Positions 8,305-15,659 of a stretch of DNA of 64,000 nucleotides are shown here, piece by piece. The translations under genes and the position numbers were made by a program. Position 1 is the stretch's first letter; each line of letters starts with the position of its first letter. This DNA is from Rubripirellula lacrimiformis. Lineage in GTDB: Bacteria; Planctomycetota; Planctomycetia; Pirellulales; Pirellulaceae. The notes under the pieces are model-generated. The model saw only the letters and a list, made by a program, of their open reading frames with translations, ran no database searches and was not told the origin of the DNA. The stretch is taken from positions 3,596,001 through 3,660,000 of the forward strand of contig NZ_CP036525.1 in NCBI RefSeq assembly GCF_007741535.1. Direction: 5' to 3'.

Positions 8305-8446
8305 ACGTCGTGGGCTTCGCCAGAATTCCCCTTCCCTTCCCCCACCTCCAACCCAACGATCAGGAATTCTGGCGAGTCCCACGACGTCGCAGGCTAAATC
8401 GTTTTCCGAGCGGACTCTTAACCTCATCCACCACGACAGACATTTC
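8305..8446 (+). repeat. Dispersed palindromic repeat, copy 1
   Basis: The left arm ACGTCGTGGGCTTCGCCAGA is matched by an inverted arm ending at 8386, with GAATTC next to each arm. A tail with CCACCACGACAGACATTTC follows. The whole 141-base unit recurs at 8738-8878 with a few substitutions. No ORF crosses it. Size and symmetry suggest a MITE or REP-type element. Confidence 0.7.
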
Positions 8447-8460
8447 CTGCACTGGCTTAT

Positions 8461-8489
8461 TCGTGTCATTAGTGTGATTCGTGGTTCAC
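8461..8489 (+). repeat. Short dispersed motif TCGTGTCATTAGTGTGATTC
   Basis: The motif TCGTGTCATTAGTGTGATTC followed by GTGGTT appears here, as its reverse complement at 8655-8680, and shortened at 11553-11575. It lies only in non-coding DNA. It resembles a short intergenic repeat seen in many planctomycete genomes; that link is from memory. Confidence 0.5.
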
Positions 8490-8654
8490 CGATTTGCGAC
8501 TTGCTGCAGGCGTGACTCGAAATCCAACAGCGCCAAAAACGCTCGGAAAAGTCTGTCGTCGTTGACTTGATGAATCGGGATCCAACGCATGCTCCCGCTA
8601 GTCACCTTTCCGACCGGCAGGGACGTCCGCAGGAGAATGCAGCCAAGTCGTTTC

Positions 8655-8680
8655 AACCACGAATCACACCAATGACACGA
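8655..8680 (-). repeat. Short dispersed motif, inverted copy
   Basis: AACCACGAATCACACCAATG followed by ACACGA is the reverse complement of the motif at 8461-8489, with one or two changes. The two face each other about 170 bases apart. Confidence 0.5.
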
Positions 8681-8737
8681 ATCGGAAGCGCACCCGCACT
8701 GGCATCGCAACGCACGATCGAAAAGCATCGAGACTAG

Positions 8738-8878
8738 CGTCGTGGGATTCGCCAGAATTCCCCTTCCCTTCCCCCACCGCCAACCCAACGATCAGGAATT
8801 CTGGCGAATCCCACGACGGCGCAGGTTCGATCTTTACCCGAACGGACTCGTGGCCTCATCCACCACGACAGACATTTC
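8738..8878 (+). repeat. Dispersed palindromic repeat, copy 2
   Basis: This copy has the arms CGTCGTGGGATTCGCCAGAA and its inverse ending CCCACGACG at 8818, then the same CCACCACGACAGACATTTC tail as copy 1. The arms pair better than in copy 1, so this may be the less decayed one. Single arms without partners occur at 23505-23523 and 25747-25768. Confidence 0.7.
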
Positions 8879-9165
8879 TAAAACTCGCACGCCGGTTCCA
8901 GCAGCGTACGCCGGCTACCTGACGCCTAGGTGCGAGTTTTAATGGGTGCGATTCTTCGATCGCCAGACCCCATACCGTCCTCATTCGCACCTCATGGTGA
9001 CCGGCCGCCAGAGGTGTCTCTTGGTAGTCGGAAGTCAAGGGGATTCAATTGGCGCCCAGCTTATTGCACGCCCGGTATCAATGCAACGAAATGCGCATCT
9101 CATCATCAAACCAATGAGGGCTTGAGCATCGGCTCGCAAGTTCGCGATGTCCAAGTCCAGCTTGG
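8879..9165. other. Intergenic stretch, nothing recognised
   Basis: Short open frames on both strands have non-protein-like composition. Apart from the end of the palindromic repeat, I see no feature. Confidence 0.4.
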
Positions 9166-9588
9166 CTATCCGCCGTCTGGTTTTGTTCTGGGCGACAGCC
9201 CATGCCGGGCAGCCCATTCGGCATTCCATCCGTAGATCTTCACGTGGTCGACGCAGGTGACCTCCATGTCCTGGTTCTCAAGTTGAGTCTTCGTAAGTTG
9301 GGGCGCATTTGGGGGCGAGCTGAAAAGATGCGTATGCGGGCAGTCGTTTGTGAGCAAGTCGTCTCGCAGGACATTGAGTTCATGGATCAGCAAGTCAATT
9401 CCTGCGAGGTCCGCGTGGATTGAAACCATGCTTCCATCAGAATTCGTTACAAAACTTAGCAAGTGGCGAGCTTCGATCATTGGATTCCTCTGCCAGTCGG
9501 AAAGCGTCCAGCCGTCGCAGAGTACGACCAGACGATGCTCCGTTTGTAAGAAACGATGACTTACTTTGGTGAATGAAACGCTAAACAA
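9166..9588 (-). CDS. Possible Imm32-family immunity protein
   Basis: A 140-residue product. The middle (SMVSIHADLAGIDLLIHELN, then HTHLFSSP) fits the pattern of Imm32-type immunity proteins, in which a strand is followed by a helix LxxLIxxLxxL and an HxHL motif. Such proteins normally neutralise a partner polymorphic toxin. No toxin gene is adjacent; the neighbours are repeats and an RDD membrane protein, so it would be an orphan. It could also be a regulatory protein of unrelated family. Confidence 0.5.
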   Translation of the reverse strand: MFSVSFTKVSHRFLQTEHRLVVLCDGWTLSDWQRNPMIEARHLLSFVTNSDGSMVSIHADLAGIDLLIHELNVLRDDLLTNDCPHTHLFSSPPNAPQLTKTQLENQDMEVTCVDHVKIYGWNAEWAARHGLSPRTKPDGG

Positions 9589-9674
9589 ATCTGTGACGCT
9601 GCGGTTCGGGGGCGCTGCCGAAGAACGTCTTCCCGGTCACCGCATCGCGTCTATTCTACAGCGAATTGCCACGC

Positions 9675-10271
9675 TCACTGGCGGAAAGTGGGTGGCGTTC
9701 CTAGAGATCCGCCGTCCGTCGTGTCGGTAAGCGGGCGGCAAACTCGTGGGTAGGCGATCGAGAGTCCTGCGCCGTTGTATCGGGTCAGATGGACAGGCGC
9801 GAATCCGATCGGTCTCGCACCGCTACGCAGGACGTAAGTCCCGGCATAGCAGTCACGCAAGGATTGCCCCTCGGTGTCCGCACCAAGCCAGATCAGATCA
9901 AGCAAGAGGTTGAATGGGCCGAATAACCACATCATCATCCGAAAGGTCATCGTGAACAGTGACGGTCGTTCGCCTTTGGTCGTCACAATCATCAGTCCAA
10001 GCAAGCGATAGCCGATCGTGCGTAAACGGGAACGCTTCAGCGGAACCAGGTACGCCCAGGCACCCGCGGCCCCAAGGAGAAATATGTATCCAGACGGATC
10101 AATAGCCGGGGCAGCAAACCAGAATGCCGTCAGAATTGCGATCCCAAGTGCAACCCAGGCCACAACAAGCACAGCAGTGTCAACCACCATGACAGCAACG
10201 CGCTGGGAAAAACTGGCGTAGTCGTCGAGCTCGTAATACGCTCCTGTTCCAAGTGATCGGTCAAGCGTCAT
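9675..10271 (-). CDS. RDD-family membrane protein
   Basis: A 198-residue product with SFSQRVAVMVVDTAVLVVAW (RDD box region, about residues 20-40), a second membrane segment near 60-80 (YIFLLGAAGAWAYLVPL), and RTIGYRLLGLMIVTTKGERP. These are hallmarks of the RDD family of inner-membrane proteins with conserved Arg/Asp residues; some are proposed ion exchangers. The C-terminal tail of about 50 residues after YAGTYVLRSG is an unusual extension of low complexity. It stands alone on the minus strand. Confidence 0.75.
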   Translation of the reverse strand: MTLDRSLGTGAYYELDDYASFSQRVAVMVVDTAVLVVAWVALGIAILTAFWFAAPAIDPSGYIFLLGAAGAWAYLVPLKRSRLRTIGYRLLGLMIVTTKGERPSLFTMTFRMMMWLFGPFNLLLDLIWLGADTEGQSLRDCYAGTYVLRSGARPIGFAPVHLTRYNGAGLSIAYPRVCRPLTDTTDGGSLGTPPTFRQ

Positions 10272-10428
10272 GTTGGGTCACGATTGATTTCATTCGGATT
10301 ACGGTGGGCATGACAGGGGACGAGCGGTAACGCTACGTGGAAACAAAAGTAGGTGAAAATAAAACTCGTTTTCGAGTGCGCTTTAGGTGTGTGTCACGGT
10401 TCTGCTATTTCTTCGTGTCGCTCGTTGC

Positions 10429-10671
10429 TTAAGGACGCAGAAAGTAGGTTGCGAACCGCAGCAACATTTCAGCGAAGTCGGGAAATCCGTACCCCAATGC
10501 ACCGCCAACGATGGTTCCGAGTACGGCGGCGGCAATCATCGAACCAGTTTCGGCTCCGCCAGTGAAGGCGAGTCCCACGACGGCAATCGCCACTCCAAGC
10601 ATGGCTCCGCAGAAGACGCCAACGCAGCGAACGAACCACTTGCGGCTAAACTCGTCTGTATCTTTGGACAT
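10429..10671 (-). CDS. Small two-helix membrane protein
   Basis: An 80-residue product with a charged N-terminus (MSKDTDEFSRKW) and two hydrophobic, glycine-rich helices (GVFCGAMLGVAIAVVGLAF and GSMIAAAVLGTIVGGALGYG). The glycine zippers resemble small channel-like or stress membrane proteins, but no family is named. It is on the same strand as the RDD gene and could have arisen in the same accessory block. Confidence 0.6.
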   Translation of the reverse strand: MSKDTDEFSRKWFVRCVGVFCGAMLGVAIAVVGLAFTGGAETGSMIAAAVLGTIVGGALGYGFPDFAEMLLRFATYFLRP

Positions 10672-11878
10672 GAAGTTGGTGGGACAAGGGATGAATCGGC
10701 ATGCGCATCGACCGCGCCCAGTCGGATGACGGTGGATATCAGCGGGGGCGAGCGGATGAGCGACTGTATTCTAGTCGCTTGTCACTCGTCTCATCGTGAC
10801 GGGGAAAAATTGTCCAGCGAGAAGCACGAGTCGGTCGGCTAAATCTTGCGAATCCGCTGCAGCAAACCCCACAGTGCAACTGACGCTCCAACGCCCTAAG
10901 CGACAGGGGAACCAGCTGGACCAAATGCGAAGTACCCAAAGCCAAAGCACGCAACGCAGAATGCGGAGTAGATGTCGGGTCGACTGACGTCACGGTGAAG
11001 CATCGGTATCAACCTAGAATCGTTGAACAGTACGCATCAGCGGGGCCAGTGATTGGAGCATCTAGACGAGAAGACTGACCAACGGGCTTTTGTCTGCATG
11101 CGAAGGTTGTGCAGATCGAGTTTGCGCCCTGAAGAGACCGCCCAGCTTCCGACAGCCTCGGAGAGGCGAAAGCATCATGCCGGTGGCCTCTGGCCACCGG
11201 ACGTGGCATCCCCCAATGATCTTCTCGACCGGACCGCCTGAGGGCGGCCCGGCCGAAGAGATCAAGATTGCGGCAGTGATCGCTAACCGTGGGGCAAGCC
11301 CCACGGCAATAAGCTGCCGCCGCTACGCGGCTAAGCTGGACGCTCTCTGAAGCCGGTACTACGAACGGCGCGGAACGGAGCGAACGATAGCGTTGACGGT
11401 CGTGAGCCGGGGGCTTGAGTTGCGAACAGATCGTGTTCTTGTCCTCTGCGACGAGAATGGTCAGCCGCCTGTTGAGCCTCACTCCATTGCATGATCCCGT
11501 TCATCACCTAATGGGCCGGTATGACGTGTGCGGGCAAAGGCAACCAAGGCGCTTCAACCACGAATGACACGAATCAGAAACCTACTTTCGCTGGCCTGTT
11601 CGTGTGGACGTGGTTAACCGTCTATGCGTTACCCACAAGTCAGCAGCCCGACTCCATCCGTATCTGGCCATGAAACCTGTCCGGCGCATGGCAAAGCGTT
11701 GGCCGATCTCACAAAACCCACGAATGGCCCAACGAAATTGTCCGGGTAGCAACCGCTCCGACAACGTGTCTCGCGCTTCCCACCTCCCCGCGAAAGGTTG
11801 CCATCTTCCCGATTGTTCCAAAGCAATGACGAGAAGCCGGGAATTCGCTCGGCTTGTGGTGTCCGGTGCTAGCCATGG
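10672..11878. other. Intergenic region with palindromes, no convincing gene
   Basis: Several open frames up to 157 codons occur, but they are Arg/Ser/Pro-rich and do not look like proteins. The region contains three close GC-rich palindromes (11180-11306) and a shortened AACCACGAATGACACGAATC motif at 11553-11575. I see no RNA gene. Confidence 0.45.
11180..11306. repeat. Cluster of three GC-rich hairpins
   Basis: CCGGTGGCC/GGCCACCGG (11180-11200), an interrupted inverted repeat around CCGCC/GGCGG (11221-11260), and CCGTGGGGC/GCCCCACGG (11287-11306) lie within 127 bases. They do not share sequence with the 97-bp array. A REP-like role or bidirectional termination is possible. Confidence 0.5.
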
Positions 11879-12235
11879 CTACTCCGCTTTGTCCACACCG
11901 GTCGGCAATCGGTCGGCCAATCCACCGAACAAGGCGTATGCAACGAGGACGCCAAGTCCGATGTAGCACGTCGTGGTCAGTGGGATTCGGGACCAAAATG
12001 CAATCTGGGCAGCGATCATCATCGTGATCGCTGCCGGTATGCCATGCAATCCAGCACCGACAAATATCAGAGACCAGTGAGAGGATTGCTTGACGCTGCA
12101 ACAATCGGTTTCGCGTGGTCGGGCGTCTGGAGAAGGCGTTGACGTCCTGTGGGACGAGCCGGAGCTTGCTTCACAGGCAACGCACACGACTGCCGAGTTG
12201 TCGATCGGTTCTCCGCATTGATTGCACGGTCGCAT
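11879..12235 (-). CDS. Zinc-ribbon membrane protein
   Basis: A 118-residue product. The first 21 residues hold two CxxC pairs (C4/C7 and C18/C21) typical of a zinc ribbon (MRPCNQCGEPIDN...CVACE). A low-complexity Ser/Thr/Pro linker follows, then two hydrophobic helices (SLIFVGAGLHGIPAAITMMI and CYIGLGVLVAYALFGGLA). This domain order, cytosolic zinc ribbon plus membrane anchor, is common in planctomycete hypothetical proteins. The function is unknown. Confidence 0.65.
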   Translation of the reverse strand: MRPCNQCGEPIDNSAVVCVACEASSGSSHRTSTPSPDARPRETDCCSVKQSSHWSLIFVGAGLHGIPAAITMMIAAQIAFWSRIPLTTTCYIGLGVLVAYALFGGLADRLPTGVDKAE

Positions 12236-12308
12236 CGCGATTCAGCGTTGTCGATTTTGGATGGGGGAATGTCTGCGATCAGCTGGCGGCGACCGAAGAT
12301 CTACCAGT

Positions 12309-12749
12309 TTAAAACGCCCGATTTCGACGCTCGGTTGCATCGTTCGGTGTGGCGTTTGCCGTTGCCAGTGCAGGTCGCCAAGAAGCCAACGTCTGCGATG
12401 TGTAACCTACGGCTGCCGTATTGTACGACCAAACCCGTCCGAAAAGTGTGCGATGCAGCGGGGGGAAGTCGATCAGGATCAGGTCATGAGATCCAAAAGG
12501 GAACAGTGGGCGAGCAGAGCGTGCATTGTGTTTCATCTTCCACGGGCGACCGATTCGAAAGTGGCAGTCGCGAGCGTCGCAACAAATCACGTCATCGCCC
12601 CAGCGAAGCGTCAGGATGGTTCCATACAGCTCCACAACCGGCAATTGCTGGTCGCCCGCGAATAACACCGGGCCCTTCCTCCAAAGTTGCAGCAAGTCGT
12701 CGGGAATCGTTTCGACCAAGCGATCGGTGTTGTTGTCCACGTCGGTCAT
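12309..12749 (-). CDS. Hypothetical protein
   Basis: A 146-residue soluble product starting MTDVDNNTDRLVETIPDDLL. It contains VVELYGTILTLRWGDDVICC and a PLFPFGSHDLILIDFPP stretch, both protein-like. The last 40 residues are Ala/Thr/Arg-rich and may be read-through after a lost stop. No motif or family is recognised. It is 73 bases upstream of the zinc-ribbon gene on the same strand. Confidence 0.5.
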   Translation of the reverse strand: MTDVDNNTDRLVETIPDDLLQLWRKGPVLFAGDQQLPVVELYGTILTLRWGDDVICCDARDCHFRIGRPWKMKHNARSARPLFPFGSHDLILIDFPPLHRTLFGRVWSYNTAAVGYTSQTLASWRPALATANATPNDATERRNRAF

Positions 12750-12982
12750 GATGTGAATTCAATTTCCTTCACCGGCGTGCGGTAGCAATCACCGATGGGT
12801 GGCGAATCACTTGCAATCAATCAAGAGAACAACACCGCCGCGCCGGTGCAACGCTTAGGTGCGATTCGATCCTCGTCCGGTCATGAAGCCACACCAGTGG
12901 GAAACAGGGACCGAACGTCGCAGGCAATTCTACAGCATGACGCACACATGGGCTGCAACATCCAGGCACCAACGAGATATCG

Positions 12983-13504
12983 CTAGAGGCCAACAGTACT
13001 GATGAAATACATGGCGATCAGAAAAGCTAGGAAGTGTGGAAGCGTCAACGAGAGTAGTCCCCCGATGGATGGCAACCTGAAGAATGCCGGAATCATCGAG
13101 AAACCACCGATGAACAGTCCATTCGCGTATAGGGTTACGACCTGCTCACCTTCGCCTAAATCACCGAAACGATCAGAAAGCCAAAGCAAACAAGCAAACA
13201 AAAACAGCGGAACGAAGCAGGTGGCAGCGGCTAGGTAGCGAGAGCGAAAATAGCAGCCAACAATGGCACCAACAAAGGCAAAGCCGACGACGAACGGAAC
13301 CGCAATCATTCCAACGTATGCGTTGTCGTCGCTTGCGAGCGAAAATGGCGTACCAGTGAGTGCAATCGCGCCCATTACCATCAGTCCAAGCGAGGCGTAC
13401 CCCAGCGATGCCCAAGTCATTGCTATCGCGTCAACGGCCCAGTGCATCTCCACGTGGTGACGGACAGGACTGCCCGTGGTGTCAGTTGGTGAGTGCTGAT
13501 TCAA
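12983..13504 (-). CDS. Hypothetical membrane protein
   Basis: A 173-residue product with four to five predicted membrane helices (for example LGYASLGLMVMGAIALTG, GMIAVPFVVGFAFVGAIVGC, AATCFVPLFLFACLLWL and LLSLTLPHFLAFLIAMYF) after a polar N-terminus. There is no recognised family or conserved charged motif. It is one of several small membrane proteins on this strand between 9.6 and 14.1 kb. Confidence 0.6.
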   Translation of the reverse strand: MNQHSPTDTTGSPVRHHVEMHWAVDAIAMTWASLGYASLGLMVMGAIALTGTPFSLASDDNAYVGMIAVPFVVGFAFVGAIVGCYFRSRYLAAATCFVPLFLFACLLWLSDRFGDLGEGEQVVTLYANGLFIGGFSMIPAFFRLPSIGGLLSLTLPHFLAFLIAMYFISTVGL

Positions 13505-13669
13505 TGCGCAGGTTTGATTTTGAGGAGGACGCGATCAGTTGGGGAACGAGCTGCAATCCGATCGTCGGTCAGGTGTGAAAAATCCCAATGGTTCATGGTG
13601 GGCTCGCCAAGCAAACCGGACTCCATCCCCATCACGGATCGTTTGCACGGGGGCCCGCGGTGGATGAAG

Positions 13670-14026
13670 TCAGCTCGGCCATCGCCCGTTCGCGGCGATG
13701 GCAACTCCCCCGGCACACATTGCTAAGTAGGTCGTCGGTCCTAGACGCCCGATCTCGGGTTGTGGATTCACAAACGAGTTCAGCAAAACACCCGCTAACG
13801 CAAGGGCGGTGATGCCGCCAACCAAGCGGATCGCCGGGGTGCGGTGCTTGGAGCTTAAGCATGCAATCGCGATAAGCAGCGGGAAAACACTGATGACGGC
13901 AAAAATGATTGGCTGGCGTGCGCTAGACCCCGTCAGGGCAAGGAACAGTGCGAGCGAAAGCAGAAGTGTCGCGAAAACCGCAGAAACGATTCCGGAAAGC
14001 AGTGTCAGAGTTTGTCGTGTTGTCAT
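13670..14026 (-). CDS. Hypothetical membrane protein
   Basis: A 118-residue product with four hydrophobic segments (LLSGIVSAVFATLLLSLALF, IFAVISVFPLLIAIACL, LVGGITALALAGVLLNSF and a C-terminal YLAMCAGGVAIAA). The start ATG at 14026 is followed directly by a short polar MTTRQT lead. The family is not recognised. Similar size and layout to its neighbours suggests a group of accessory membrane proteins. Confidence 0.6.
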   Translation of the reverse strand: MTTRQTLTLLSGIVSAVFATLLLSLALFLALTGSSARQPIIFAVISVFPLLIAIACLSSKHRTPAIRLVGGITALALAGVLLNSFVNPQPEIGRLGPTTYLAMCAGGVAIAANGRWPS

Positions 14027-14865
14027 GGCAGGTGCGTTCGGTCTCGAATTGCACGCGTGCGATTACGTGCGATGGTTTCAGTCGGAAAACGAGTTGCGAT
14101 CGATCGATCAAAAAGCAGTTTACCAGATGCGGCTCGGGATACCCGCTGCGGGTGGACACAGACCGTTTCTCGGTTGCTGTCCAATCGGATAGAGGTTTCG
14201 TTGATTCCTTGGATTGATGGAACAGTCTTTCGGCTTTCGATGTCAATCTTGCACGCGCGAGTCAGCAATCGCTTGGAGTGTTTCCTGGTACATGCGGCGT
14301 CGGTAACGCTCAAGCGATCACCGTTGCTGATGACAAAAATGGTTCGCAACCATTTGGCCCGAGACGGAAGCGAGGCGAACGGATTCTGAAATTTCAGGCG
14401 ACTCTTAGCTAGGAACCGACCAACATTTTCTCCGAACGGACGATTCGATCCGTGATGATCGATCGCAGTGTGCCCCACGCGTAGCAAGTGGGAATGCGGA
14501 AAAACCTGGGTCGACCGGATTTGATTGCCGTCCAGGAGAAAGGATCCTCCATTCAAACCGGAGACTTCGGCGTTTGCGCCAACGAGTGGTCCATCGCAAA
14601 TTTTTGAACCCCATCCATTTTCTAACCCATTGTTCTGGAGTACCGATCCATCCTCCGATCCGCATTTGTGAAGGATGGCCTCGAAAGCAAAACTCCATGC
14701 GTTTCAATGGATCAAAGTGAAACCTGAGGTCGTCCGACTGGAAATGGCCATTTCGTCATTGGGGAAGAAAAGATTCGCGGGTTAGATGATTTGGGTGTCT
14801 GAAGATAGCGGATGACTTGTGAACCGTTCGGCCGCGATGGGGCGATGGAATAGGCGTCAGAAGAT
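14027..14865. other. Stretch without a convincing gene; possible decayed FHA-like frame
   Basis: A minus-strand frame is open from 14704 to 14023 without a good start codon. Its first part reads LNGGSFLLDGNQIRS and then HLLRVGHTAI, which resembles the end of a forkhead-associated (FHA) domain, but the remainder is Arg/Ser/Thr-rich. It may be the remnant of a larger gene. The rest of this stretch shows nothing. Confidence 0.3.
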
Positions 14866-15243
14866 TCAACCTGCTTTGAGACTTGCCTGTGCGATGACGA
14901 CTGTATGATCGTCGACCTGTCTGATTCGGCTTGCGTCGGTGGAAAGAGATTCCTCTGATTCCGAGACGGAGGCTGCTTTCCCGGCCGCGGTTTTCACCAT
15001 CTTGAATCCCTCCAGCTTGCATGCTGATCCAACGGGCAACTCTGCGAATAGGAATGGGACCTCGTCGCTTACCGCCAGCGGGAAGACTTCATCGTCAGGG
15101 TAGAAAATCATCGCTTTGCTGTGCGATGAAGGTAGACCGCAATCCTGGACCTGGACCGCACGGCGGGCATCCAGTTTTCTATATCTGTGGCCTTGGAATT
15201 GGAAGTCATCCAGGTCGGACACGTCTCGGAATTCGCACTGCAT
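14866..15243 (-). CDS. Hypothetical protein
   Basis: A 125-residue soluble product from ATG at 15243 (MQCEFRDVSDLDDFQFQGHR). Composition is protein-like, with an acidic, hydrophobic core (DDEVFPLAVSDEVPFLFAEL) and a Ser/Glu-rich linker. No motif or family is recognised. It is transcribed away from the histidine kinase gene. Confidence 0.5.
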   Translation of the reverse strand: MQCEFRDVSDLDDFQFQGHRYRKLDARRAVQVQDCGLPSSHSKAMIFYPDDEVFPLAVSDEVPFLFAELPVGSACKLEGFKMVKTAAGKAASVSESEESLSTDASRIRQVDDHTVVIAQASLKAG

Positions 15244-15659
15244 ATCTGATCACCATGGTAAGCCGATGGGGAAGGTGAAGGAACGGTTCACCCCCGAGAG
15301 GGCCGCAAAGATCGTGCCGGACTACCAAGTTGCGGTTGTCCATCGGGACGCGGTCGCTGTGGGCCCGGTTGCTGGGGGGCCCGGTCGCTGGGGACCCGGT
15401 GCCTATCGAGAAAGCACCAACGAACGGGACAGCACGTCAGTGAGCCATCCAGACGTCCTCGGCGACGCCGCCGACGTTCGAGGCGTGCCGGCGTAACGAT
15501 GGCGAACGAAAAGCAGCAGCGTTGGTCGATCGTCGATCCGTTGACTGTTTCCGAAAAGTGGCGATTGGGAACCGCCGCAGGCATTCGTCCATTCGCGTTC
15601 TGGGAGGTAGAATCCCGACGTACCTGTTCTCCACATGCCCTGCGTGCAACCTTGTCTCT

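Noticed and set aside
11009-11482. 157-codon frame on the minus strand
   Set aside because: It crosses three palindromes and is Arg/Ser/Ala-rich with no protein-like core.
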